Assembly (NCBI GenBank): GCA_964517215.1
Contig: CAZFBR010000040.1
Span: 1 to 19,666 of the forward strand
Reading direction: 5' to 3'
DNA length: 19,666 nucleotides
Source: CAZFBR01 sp035353495 [NCBI: uncultured bacterium]
Lineage (GTDB): Bacteria; DAOPZR01
Of this stretch, positions 8,578 to 15,333 are shown in pieces. A program made the translations under genes and the position numbers. Under the pieces are notes generated by a model. It made no database searches and was not told the DNA's origin. It saw only the letters and a list, made by a program, of their open reading frames with translations. Position 1 is the stretch's first letter; every line of letters starts with the position of its first letter.

Positions 8578-8957
8578 AAATCATCGGTCTCTTTGCCGTA
8601 TTGCTGGCGCTGGCGGTGCCGGCGGCAGCGGCGCCGGAGGCGCAGGCGCCGGACAACAGTCAGGAGATGAATATCGAAATTGTGACGGTGTACGGCACGG
8701 ACAGCAGCACGCAGCCGCTGGCGGCATTTGACGATGTGGTCCTGCCGGACGATGCCGCCAAGTTGCTGCGCGCCCCCGACCGCGACCTGCTGCGGCTGGC
8801 CCCGGGCCGGCTGACTCCGGTCCGGTTGCTGCGGTTCCCGGAAGCGCCCGAGTACGACAATCCCGAAACGCTCAGCGGCAAGCTGGTCATGCCGGTGTTT
8901 CCCGAGCGCAATACGCTGCGCAATATCCTGATCATGATGTTCATGGGACGGAACTGA
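8574..8957 (+). CDS. Small exported protein of unknown function
   Basis: This 127-residue protein is not recognised. It begins with a signal peptide, MKIIGLFAVLLALAVPAAAA, so it should act in the periplasm or be anchored at the membrane. The mature part is acidic, with repeated Asp and Pro, for example AAFDDVVLPDDAAKLL and FPEAPEYDNPETLSG. It ends with a short hydrophobic stretch, NILIMMFMGRN, that could bury in a membrane or partner. There is no cysteine, so it is not a lipoprotein. Its ATG overlaps the stop of the giant TPR gene (ATGA), and it is followed 37 bases later by the TonB-like gene. Position between a periplasmic scaffold and a TonB-type protein suggests a shared envelope role, but that is inference. 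Confidence 0.75.
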   Translation: MKIIGLFAVLLALAVPAAAAPEAQAPDNSQEMNIEIVTVYGTDSSTQPLAAFDDVVLPDDAAKLLRAPDRDLLRLAPGRLTPVRLLRFPEAPEYDNPETLSGKLVMPVFPERNTLRNILIMMFMGRN

Positions 8958-8994
8958 TGCGGCGGCAGCCAGCGACGGGCAAGGAGGCCCAGCC

Positions 8995-9915
8995 ATGGAA
9001 GCAAACGTAGCGTTACCCCCGACGTTCCGGCGGCGGCAGTACAACTGGACGCCGTTATCGTTCGGCTATTCGCTGGCGCTGCATGTGCTGATGGTGGCGC
9101 TGCTCGGCACCCTGTGGGTGCAGGGCGGCATGCCGGCGCCGGCAGGCGGCATGCAGGCGATTGCCATCGGGTTGTTTGCCCTGGGGCAACCCGGCGGCGG
9201 TGCGGCATCCGCGGCAACGACGCTGCGTGATCCGAACGGCAGCGCCGCCCCGAGCGCCACGCGCATGGGCGACCAGCCCGCGCCGCAGCAGCAGGCATCC
9301 GCGCGCACGAGCGAGTCGGCCGGCCCGCCGATCATCGACATTGACAATCCGCTGTCCCCGTTCGCCCTGGCCGGGGGGAACCGGCAGCAGGACGCGCTGG
9401 GCACACGGCAGCAGCAGCTGGGCGAGCGCCAGTCCGGCGGCGGCGTGGCGACGGGAACAACGCTGGGCACCGGGGGCAACCTGCCGGTGCGCGATGCACC
9501 GGCCGTCGGCAATGTCGGCGGCAGCGGCAGCGGTCCCGGCAGCGTCCCGAATTTCGTTCCCGGGAACGTGCCGACTGATATCACCGGCTACGTTGGCCGC
9601 GGCCAGCGCAACGGGCTTCCGGGCCAGGGCGGCGGCATCGGCACCGGCCGCATTACCAATGCCACGCGGCGCCTGCTGGAGAGCCCGCTGCCGCCGGTGC
9701 CGCGGGAACTGGAGCAGGCGGGGGTGCATCCGGAAATCAGTTACAAGGTGCTGATCAATCCCGCCGGCAGCATTGCCGAGGTGAGCGTGTACAAGCGCTC
9801 GGGCTGGCCGTCGCTCGACAATGAAGTGGCCACCTATATCCGGCGCTGGCGGTACGAGGCGATTCTGGGCGCGAATGAATGGCGCATTATCAAGGTCAAT
9901 TACGCGCTGCAGTGA
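8995..9915 (+). CDS. TonB-like energy transducer
   Basis: This 306-residue protein has the three-part TonB design. An N-terminal membrane anchor (about 23-43) contains S26-x-x-x-H30 in FGYSLALHVLMVALLG, the same spacing as the Ser/His pair that couples E. coli TonB to ExbB/ExbD. A flexible Gly/Gln/Ala/Pro-rich periplasmic linker spans about 50-220. A C-terminal TonB domain (about 225-306) begins LLESPLPPVPRELEQ and includes KVLINPAGSIAEVSVYKRSG and a terminal strand IKVNYALQ. It should transmit proton-motive force to an outer-membrane or periplasmic partner. The linker is Gly-rich rather than the usual Pro-Lys/Pro-Glu type. AAGGAGG lies seven bases before the ATG, giving it a strong ribosome binding site of its own. 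No exbB or exbD is present in the window. Confidence 0.82.
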   Translation: MEANVALPPTFRRRQYNWTPLSFGYSLALHVLMVALLGTLWVQGGMPAPAGGMQAIAIGLFALGQPGGGAASAATTLRDPNGSAAPSATRMGDQPAPQQQASARTSESAGPPIIDIDNPLSPFALAGGNRQQDALGTRQQQLGERQSGGGVATGTTLGTGGNLPVRDAPAVGNVGGSGSGPGSVPNFVPGNVPTDITGYVGRGQRNGLPGQGGGIGTGRITNATRRLLESPLPPVPRELEQAGVHPEISYKVLINPAGSIAEVSVYKRSGWPSLDNEVATYIRRWRYEAILGANEWRIIKVNYALQ

Positions 9916-9982
9916 ACCCCGACGCAGTTCGTGACCGGTGTGTTGTCCGGCCGGGGACGCATCGCGGCCGAGAGGAGCGGGT

Positions 9983-10972
9983 GTGGCGCGCATTCTGATT
10001 ATCACCCATAACGATTTTGACGGCATCTTTTCCGGGGCCATGCTGCTGGCGGGACTGCGCGAGCGCCGGGCGTCGGTGGAAGTGGCCATTGCCACGCCGC
10101 GCCGGCTGGCCCGGGCGCTGACCGAGCTGCTGGGCGGATTCAGCTTTCCCGATGAAGTGTATATTGTCGATCTGGCGCTCAATGCGGACCAGGAAGCGCA
10201 GGTGGCGCGTGTGCTCAACCAGCTGCGCGAACGCGGTCGGAAGGTGTTCTGGTACGACCATCACCGCTGGGACCGCGAGGTGCGCGACCGCACCGGATAT
10301 GTCTGCGATGTGCTGCGGGTGGACCAGGGGATGAAGACCGCGGCCCAGCTCATCCGCGATGAAGTGTTCCCCGAGCATCCGCACGTCGCCAAGCTGTTCC
10401 GCCTGCTCTACCATCAGGCGCCCGAAGCGGATACCGACTGGTCGCGCGAATGGCTGGCCTATCTCGAGCGGGCGGTCGAGCGGCGCGACCCGGGCGCGGT
10501 GCGCAAGGCGATCTACCGGCTCGCCTATCACGACCGTCCGGGCGGCATGGCGGCGCTGGGCGGCTGGCTGCACCGCTTCGGCCGCCGTGCTGTCGCGGTG
10601 GCGGATCTGCCGCACCGGATGGAGCGGACCGCCTGCGGCCGCCCGCTGCTGGTGGCCGACCTGCGCGGCACGAACCTCAACATCAATGCGGTCTACCGCC
10701 AGCTGATCGAGCATTACCGGCCGGGGATCTATATCGCCGTGCTGGAGAACAGCGTACTGCAATGCGGGCGCGGCGAGGACGAGAGTTTTTCGCTGGAACC
10801 GCTGCTGCTGGAAAGCCATGCCGGGCGGCTGCGGTTTTCCGTCAAGGGGCATCGCTATGTGGGCGCAGTCACCCTGCGCCTGTCGCTGGCCAGCATCCTG
10901 CGCCAGGTCGTCTCCCGCGGCTACCCCGACGAAGTCGAGCAGTTCATTACCCTGATCAAGGAGCGCTACTGA
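9983..10972 (+). CDS. DHH-family phosphoesterase
   Basis: This 329-residue cytoplasmic protein has the DHH-superfamily metal-binding motifs: THNDFDGI (Asp11, Asp13), IVDLAL (Asp63) and WYDHHRWD (Asp92-His93-His94). The family includes RecJ exonucleases, nanoRNases and cyclic dinucleotide phosphodiesterases, which hydrolyse phosphodiester or pyrophosphate bonds with Mn ions. The C-terminal third, including TNLNINAVYRQLIEHY, LLLESHAGRLRFSVKGH and LRLSLASILRQ, is probably the substrate-binding DHHA1-like domain but is diverged, so the substrate cannot be named. GTG 9983 is the start because AGGAG sits five bases upstream and the protein then begins VARILIITHND, typical of the first strand. The in-frame ATG at 9938 has no ribosome binding site. 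The stop overlaps the next start (TGATG). Confidence 0.8.
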   Translation: MARILIITHNDFDGIFSGAMLLAGLRERRASVEVAIATPRRLARALTELLGGFSFPDEVYIVDLALNADQEAQVARVLNQLRERGRKVFWYDHHRWDREVRDRTGYVCDVLRVDQGMKTAAQLIRDEVFPEHPHVAKLFRLLYHQAPEADTDWSREWLAYLERAVERRDPGAVRKAIYRLAYHDRPGGMAALGGWLHRFGRRAVAVADLPHRMERTACGRPLLVADLRGTNLNINAVYRQLIEHYRPGIYIAVLENSVLQCGRGEDESFSLEPLLLESHAGRLRFSVKGHRYVGAVTLRLSLASILRQVVSRGYPDEVEQFITLIKERY

Positions 10973-11640
10973 TGGCGGCGATCACGTTGGTGGCGCTGGA
11001 CATGGACGGCACGCTGTTCGATTCGCGCGAAATGGTCGCGGGCTGCTACTGCCGCGCCCTCGCCGAACTGCGACTCCCTTGGCCGCCGCCGCCGCTCACG
11101 GCCATCCTGCCGCATATCGGCAAGCCCATCCCGCAGATCATGCAGGCGGTTTTCCCGCAGGCGACGGCGACCCAGCAGCAGGCGATCGCGCAGACCGCGC
11201 TCGGGCAGATTGTGGCGGGCATCCACCGGTGCGAAGGGACGCTGTACGCCGGGGTGCCGGCGACCCTCGCGGCGCTGGCGCGCACGTACCGGCTGGCGAT
11301 TGTCTCGAATGCGCGGCCGCCCTACCTGGCGGCGATTCTCGACACCTACGGGCTGCGCGGGCATATCGGGCATGTCGGTTCGCTGGCCGATGCGCCGCCG
11401 GGCGGGGACAAGCGCGACATCCTGCGGCAGGCGCTGGCGTCTACCGGCACGGCGGCCGCGGCGACGGTGATGGTGGGCGACCGTGCCGCCGATTATGAGG
11501 CGGCGCAGGCGCTTGGGGTCAGGTTTGTCGCCTGCCGCTACGGGCACGGCACGCCCGACGAATGGCCGGGGGCTGCGGCGGTGATCGAGCGCATCGGCGA
11601 CCTCCCGGCGGCACTGGCGGCACTGGCCGGCCATGCCTGA
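10972..11640 (+). CDS. HAD-family phosphatase (phosphoglycolate phosphatase-like)
   Basis: This 222-residue hydrolase has all four haloacid-dehalogenase motifs: ALDMDGTLFDS with nucleophile Asp10 and Asp12, IVSNA for motif II, the lysine of GGDKRDIL for motif III, and VMVGDRAADYEAA for motif IV. An alpha-helical cap lies between motifs I and II, as in the Gph/PGMB subfamily. Such enzymes dephosphorylate small sugars, 2-phosphoglycolate or nucleotides in the cytoplasm; the substrate here cannot be deduced. The ATG shares one base with the DHH stop, and the end overlaps the TatD start by eight bases, so the three are translationally coupled. An upstream in-frame extension is only a shadow of the DHH gene. 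Confidence 0.85.
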   Translation: MAAITLVALDMDGTLFDSREMVAGCYCRALAELRLPWPPPPLTAILPHIGKPIPQIMQAVFPQATATQQQAIAQTALGQIVAGIHRCEGTLYAGVPATLAALARTYRLAIVSNARPPYLAAILDTYGLRGHIGHVGSLADAPPGGDKRDILRQALASTGTAAAATVMVGDRAADYEAAQALGVRFVACRYGHGTPDEWPGAAAVIERIGDLPAALAALAGHA

Positions 11641-12421
11641 ACTGCCGCCGCTGGTCGACAGTCACGCGCATCTCGCCATGCCGGAATTCGACCATGACCG
11701 GGACGCGGTGCGCGAGCGGTTCCGGGCGGCGGGTGGCGCGCTGCTGATCCATGCCAGCGACGACCTGCCGGCGGCGCGGGCGGCGCGCGAGCTGGCGCAG
11801 CGTTACGGCGACTGGTTTGTCGCCGGCGTCCATCCGCATCAGGCGCGCGCGCTGACGGCGGCGGAGCGCGATGAACTGGCGGCGCTGTGCGCCGATCCGC
11901 GCTGCGCGGCGCTGGGCGAGATCGGGCTCGATTACCATTATGACACCCAACCGCGCGCCGTGCAGCGCGCGCTGTATGACGAACAGCTGCGTTTCGCGGC
12001 GGACCGCGGACTGCCGGTGGTGCTGCACGCGCGCGAGGCGGACGATGATATCATTGCGGGGGCGCAGCCGTATCTGACGGCACTCCCCCCGGGCATCCTG
12101 CACTGCTGGTCCGGCTCGACAACGCTGCGCGCCGCGTTCCTGCCGCACGGCTGGCTGTTCTCCGTGGCCGGCCCGCTGACCTATCCGCGGGCGCAGGCGC
12201 TGCGCGCGGCGGCGCGTGACCTTCCCGCCGACCGGCTGCTCACGGAAACCGATGCGCCGTATCTTGCCCCGCAGCGGCAGCGCGGCCGGCGCAATGAGCC
12301 GGCCCTGGTGGCGGAGCTGCTGCCGGTCCTGGCGGAAGTGCGCGGCGAACCGGTGGCGGCGCTGGCGGCGGCGATCCTTGCCAATGCGCAGCGGTTCTGC
12401 GCGCGGAGGCGGGCGCAGTGA
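11633..12421 (+). CDS. tatD: TatD-family metal-dependent hydrolase
   Basis: This 262-residue protein fits the usual TatD length of about 260. Metal ligands and family blocks are visible: LVDSHAHL (His11, His13), GVHPHQA, LGEIGLDYHY with the bridging Glu, VLHAREADDDI, ILHCWSGS (usually HCFSG), and LLTETDAPYLAPQ with the catalytic Asp. TatD proteins are cytoplasmic DNases or 3-prime exonucleases implicated in DNA fragmentation or repair of oxidised ends; close paralogues (YcfH, YjjV) are less well understood, so the precise role is open. The start overlaps the HAD gene by eight bases and the stop shares a base with the histidine kinase start. Grouping with DHH and HAD enzymes suggests a nucleic-acid or nucleotide-phosphate housekeeping block. 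Confidence 0.9.
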   Translation: MPELPPLVDSHAHLAMPEFDHDRDAVRERFRAAGGALLIHASDDLPAARAARELAQRYGDWFVAGVHPHQARALTAAERDELAALCADPRCAALGEIGLDYHYDTQPRAVQRALYDEQLRFAADRGLPVVLHAREADDDIIAGAQPYLTALPPGILHCWSGSTTLRAAFLPHGWLFSVAGPLTYPRAQALRAAARDLPADRLLTETDAPYLAPQRQRGRRNEPALVAELLPVLAEVRGEPVAALAAAILANAQRFCARRRAQ

Positions 12422-14238
12422 TGCGGGCGGTGCTCCTGGCGGCCGGCCTGCTGCTGGCATGCATGCCGGCGGCGGCCCTGGCCGGACCGACGGTGCTGAT
12501 CCTCAATTCATACCACCCGGGCTATCCGTTCAGCGACGACGAACAGCAGGCGATTCAGTCGACGCTGGCGGACTCGCGGCCGGACGTGACGACGCTGATT
12601 GAGTACCTTGACACCAAGCACTATCCGCATGAAAGCCATTACGCGCACCTGGCCGCATTGCTGGGTCACAAACTGGAACGGCATGCGCTGCAGCTGGTGG
12701 TGGCGCTGGACGATCCGGCGCTGGCGTTTGTGCATGCCTACCGGCAGCAGCTGTTTGCCGGGGTGCCGGTCGTTTTTGCCGGGATCAATGCCTACGAGCC
12801 GGCCCTGCTGCAGGGCGACACCATGATGACCGGGGTGGCCGAAGAACTGGATGTGCCCGGCACCCTGCAGCTGATCAACCGGCTGCAGCCGGAGATCACG
12901 GAAGTAATGGTGGTCAACGACGCGAGCCGCACCGGGCAGAACATTCGCCAGCGGCTGCTGGCGCTGCCGCGGGAGAAGCTCGCGGGCCTGCAGGTGCGGT
13001 TTGCTTCGGATACGAGCCTGCTGCAGGCGGCGCAGGAGCTGGCGGCGGTGACGAAGGAGCGGCGTGCAGTCGGTTTGCTGCTGTCGTATGCCGCCGATGC
13101 CGACGGCATTGCCTACAATACGCCGGAGGTGGTGCAGATCCTGGCGATGAGCAGCCACGCCCCGCTGTATGCGGTGCACGACAACCGGCTCGGGCACGGG
13201 GTGGTGGGCGGCATGCTCTTCAGCGGCACACAGCACGGCCGGCGTGCGGCGGAACTTGCCCTGCAGGTGCTGGCCGGCGTTCCGGCCGGGAACCTGCCCG
13301 TGGACACGACGGCGACGACGCTGCCGATGTTCGACGACGCGGTGCTGCGCCGCTGGGGGCTCGATGCGGCCAAACTGCCGGCGGAAACCGCGCTGATCAA
13401 CCGTCCGCAGACGCTGTGGCAAAGCTATCGGCGCGTCCTGCTGACCGAGGTGGCGGTGATTGCCGAGCTGCTGGACCTGATCGGCATGCTGCTGATCAGC
13501 ATTGCCCGGCGGCGGCGTGCGGAACAGGAACTGCGCTCGCTCGACCAGATGAAGAGCAATCTGCTGGCGAACGTCTCGCACGAGCTGCGCACCCCACTGG
13601 TGGCGATCCGCGGGTACAATGAGCTGATTGCCGAGGGAATGTCCGGCGCGGTCACCCCGCTCCAGCGCGAGCAGCTGCTGGTCGTGATCCGCAATATCGA
13701 CCGCCTGCTCGGCCTGATCGACAACCTGCTGAATTTCGCCAAGCTTGAAGTCGGCACCATGCGGCTGAACTGCGCGCCCTGCGAGCTGCGCGAATTGGTG
13801 CGTGATGCGGTCAATACCGCCGAACCCAAGGCCCGGCGGGCGCAAGTGGCGCTGCGCACCGTGCTGCCGGACGATGCGGTGATGCTCACCGCCGATGCCG
13901 ATCGGATCAGCCAGGTCTGCAACAACCTGATCGACAACGCGATCAAGTTCACCCCGCCCTCCGGGACGATCACCCTGACGGTCAGGCGGGAACGGCGGCA
14001 GGCGGTGCTGCAGGTGCAGGATACCGGCATGGGCATCCCGGAAGAGGCGCACACGCGGATATTCGAGCGGTTCTACCAGGTTGATTGCGGCCCCACCCGC
14101 CGGCGCGGCGGCACCGGGATCGGCCTGGCTATTGTCAGGGAAATTGTCCGGCTGCATCATGGTTCGATCAAGGTGAGCAGCGCGCCGGGCAAAGGCACGC
14201 TGTTTACGGTGGTACTGCCATACCAGCCGCAGCGCTGA
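12421..14238 (+). CDS. Sensor histidine kinase with periplasmic ABC-substrate-binding-like domain
   Basis: This 605-residue kinase has a signal-like N-terminus (MRAVLLAAGLLLACMPAAAL). A periplasmic domain of about 300 residues follows, starting VLILNSYHPGYPFSDDEQQA and containing VVFAGINAYEP and GGMLFSGTQHG, as in the ABC_sub_bind (PF04392-like) family. A single membrane helix at about 339-362 leads into ARRRRAEQELRSLDQMKSN. HisKA has SHELRTP with His387. HATPase has NNLIDNA (from Asn501), DTGMGIP (Asp534) and GGTGIGLAI (from Gly563). It should sense a periplasmic ligand and phosphorylate a response regulator. The helix is odd in carrying Glu343, Glu349 and Asp352. ATG 12421 shares a base with the tatD stop; GTG 12418 is an alternative. 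The single-domain regulator at 16475 is a possible partner. Confidence 0.88.
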   Translation: MRAVLLAAGLLLACMPAAALAGPTVLILNSYHPGYPFSDDEQQAIQSTLADSRPDVTTLIEYLDTKHYPHESHYAHLAALLGHKLERHALQLVVALDDPALAFVHAYRQQLFAGVPVVFAGINAYEPALLQGDTMMTGVAEELDVPGTLQLINRLQPEITEVMVVNDASRTGQNIRQRLLALPREKLAGLQVRFASDTSLLQAAQELAAVTKERRAVGLLLSYAADADGIAYNTPEVVQILAMSSHAPLYAVHDNRLGHGVVGGMLFSGTQHGRRAAELALQVLAGVPAGNLPVDTTATTLPMFDDAVLRRWGLDAAKLPAETALINRPQTLWQSYRRVLLTEVAVIAELLDLIGMLLISIARRRRAEQELRSLDQMKSNLLANVSHELRTPLVAIRGYNELIAEGMSGAVTPLQREQLLVVIRNIDRLLGLIDNLLNFAKLEVGTMRLNCAPCELRELVRDAVNTAEPKARRAQVALRTVLPDDAVMLTADADRISQVCNNLIDNAIKFTPPSGTITLTVRRERRQAVLQVQDTGMGIPEEAHTRIFERFYQVDCGPTRRRGGTGIGLAIVREIVRLHHGSIKVSSAPGKGTLFTVVLPYQPQR

Positions 14239-14244
14239 AGAGTG

Positions 14245-14262
14245 ACGCGGCGTGCGTTTTTT
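14245..14262 (+). terminator. Probable weak Rho-independent terminator of the long operon
   Basis: ACGC (14245-14248) pairs with GCGT (14254-14257), and the T6 run 14257-14262 follows directly, a few bases after the kinase stop. The stem is short, so efficiency is doubtful, but position and U-tract fit. Confidence 0.4.
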
Positions 14263-14412
14263 GTCCCGGTGTTGCAACCCTGACCATGGCAACCGGCGAA
14301 GCCCGGCGGTCTGCGCGCGGAACGGTGAGTATGCGGGATGTCGACCGTGTGACAATATGCCGGTATTTAGTGGGATAAACGGGCTATACTCGGGCGGCTG
14401 ATTGGCTTGCTG

Positions 14413-14445
14413 CACGCATCGCAACAACCCTTCATGCGGTGCGTG
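14413..14445 (+). repeat. 11-bp inverted repeat/hairpin in the intergenic gap
   Basis: CACGCATCGCA (14413-14423) pairs with TGCGGTGCGTG (14435-14445) around an 11-base loop, with a single G-U wobble. No T-tract follows, so it is not a normal terminator. It lies 56-88 bases upstream of the predicted start of transcription for the next operon and could be an operator or part of an upstream transcript. A lone TATACT box at 14385-14390 lies upstream but has no clear -35. The gap 14239-14541 holds no supported gene. Confidence 0.65.
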
Positions 14446-14465
14446 AAACACTGCCGGGGTGGTGC

Positions 14466-14494
14466 TTGACAGCGTCGTGCGACAATGTTACGCT
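14466..14494 (+). promoter_or_regulatory. Sigma70 promoter for the TPR-ino1-regulator operon
   Basis: A perfect TTGACA (14466-14471) is separated by 17 bases from TACGCT (14489-14494), which is preceded by TG one base upstream (14486-14487), an extended -10. Transcription would begin near 14501, about 40 bases before the ATG at 14542. Confidence 0.6.
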
Positions 14495-14541
14495 CCCTCC
14501 GTTGCGGCATCATCTATCTCATCATTCAAGGATTTGGTTCA

Positions 14542-15333
14542 ATGCTGAACGAATCAGAGTTATGGACGGAGTGCCGTCGCTCGTTTGCTGCGGGCGATTA
14601 CTCGGAGGCCTGGCTGTTGCTCCAGGAATTTACGTGCCATTATCCGCGCCGTGCCGATGCTCATGCACTGGCGGGCCAGATTGCGGTGATGCGCCGGCAA
14701 TGGCGGCAGGCGGTGCTGGCGTTCCGCAAGGCCGCGCGGGCGGGGCGCAGTACCGAGGCGGCGCTGATGCTCCCGCTGGCGGCCGCGGAGCTGCAGGCGG
14801 ACATGGTGACTGCGGCATACCAGCGGCTGCTTGACTGCCAACCGGCGGCAGACGCCGAACCGGTACGGTTCGGCGAGCAGGACCATGCGCCGCTGGCGTG
14901 GCGTGATGAGCTGCTGGCGGCCGCGCGGGAGCGGCTGCATCACGACAACCAGCTCCTGACGCGGTTTTTGCAGCACGGCGAGCGCTACCGCGAGGTGCAT
15001 CGCCCCGAGCGGTCCATCCACTGCTATCGCACCTATCTCGAATTTGCGCCCGATTCGTTCGAGGCCTATTACGGTCTGGGCGAGGCGCTGAGCGCCTGCC
15101 ATCAGGACCGGGCGGCGCTGGACGCCTATCAGCGTGCGGTGGCGACGGCGCCGGAGGAGATCGCGCCGCGCAAGAAGCTCGGGTTCGCGTATATCCGGCT
15201 GGGCGAACGCGAGAAGGCGGCGGAAGTGTGGCGCGGCCTGGTCAACCAGCATCCGGGCGAGCGGTTCGTGGCGCACTATCTTGAGGCACTGACGGCGGAC
15301 CGGTTGCTGCCGCATCCCGGAGAGCGGCTGTGA
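14542..15333 (+). CDS. Cytoplasmic tetratricopeptide-repeat protein
   Basis: This 263-residue helical protein has no signal peptide or membrane segment. TPR-like units are visible near the N-terminus (AAGDYSEAWLLLQEFTCHYP, then ADAHALAGQIAVMRRQWRQA). They return towards the C-terminus (RPERSIHCYRTYLEFAPDS, then FEAYYGLGEALSACHQDRAA, then KLGFAYIRLGEREKAAEVWR). The middle, about 100-155, is more divergent. TPR domains mediate protein contacts, so this is probably an adaptor; the partner is unknown. The start is set by AAGGA nine bases upstream of ATG 14542 and by the promoter at 14466; an earlier in-frame ATG at 14485 falls inside that promoter. The stop overlaps the GTG start of the inositol-phosphate synthase, implying coupled expression. 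It is unrelated in size and location to the giant exported TPR protein. Confidence 0.78.
   Translation: MLNESELWTECRRSFAAGDYSEAWLLLQEFTCHYPRRADAHALAGQIAVMRRQWRQAVLAFRKAARAGRSTEAALMLPLAAAELQADMVTAAYQRLLDCQPAADAEPVRFGEQDHAPLAWRDELLAAARERLHHDNQLLTRFLQHGERYREVHRPERSIHCYRTYLEFAPDSFEAYYGLGEALSACHQDRAALDAYQRAVATAPEEIAPRKKLGFAYIRLGEREKAAEVWRGLVNQHPGERFVAHYLEALTADRLLPHPGERL

Noticed and set aside
9916-9982. A terminator or promoter between the TonB-like and DHH genes.
   Set aside because: Only weak GC-rich pairings and no U-tract, and no credible -35/-10 pair; the DHH gene is therefore treated as part of the operon.
10450-10971. A 174-residue upstream extension of the HAD phosphatase.
   Set aside because: It overlaps the DHH gene in another frame and is Arg/Pro-rich; the HAD fold begins at the ATG at 10972.
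14385-14390. TATACT as the -10 box of a second promoter in the intergenic gap.
   Set aside because: No recognisable -35 at 16-18 bases upstream and no extended -10; kept only as context for the hairpin.
14485-14541. An earlier ATG for the cytoplasmic TPR protein that would add a hydrophobic 19-residue start.
   Set aside because: It lies within the promoter's -10 region and has no ribosome binding site, whereas AAGGA precedes the ATG at 14542.
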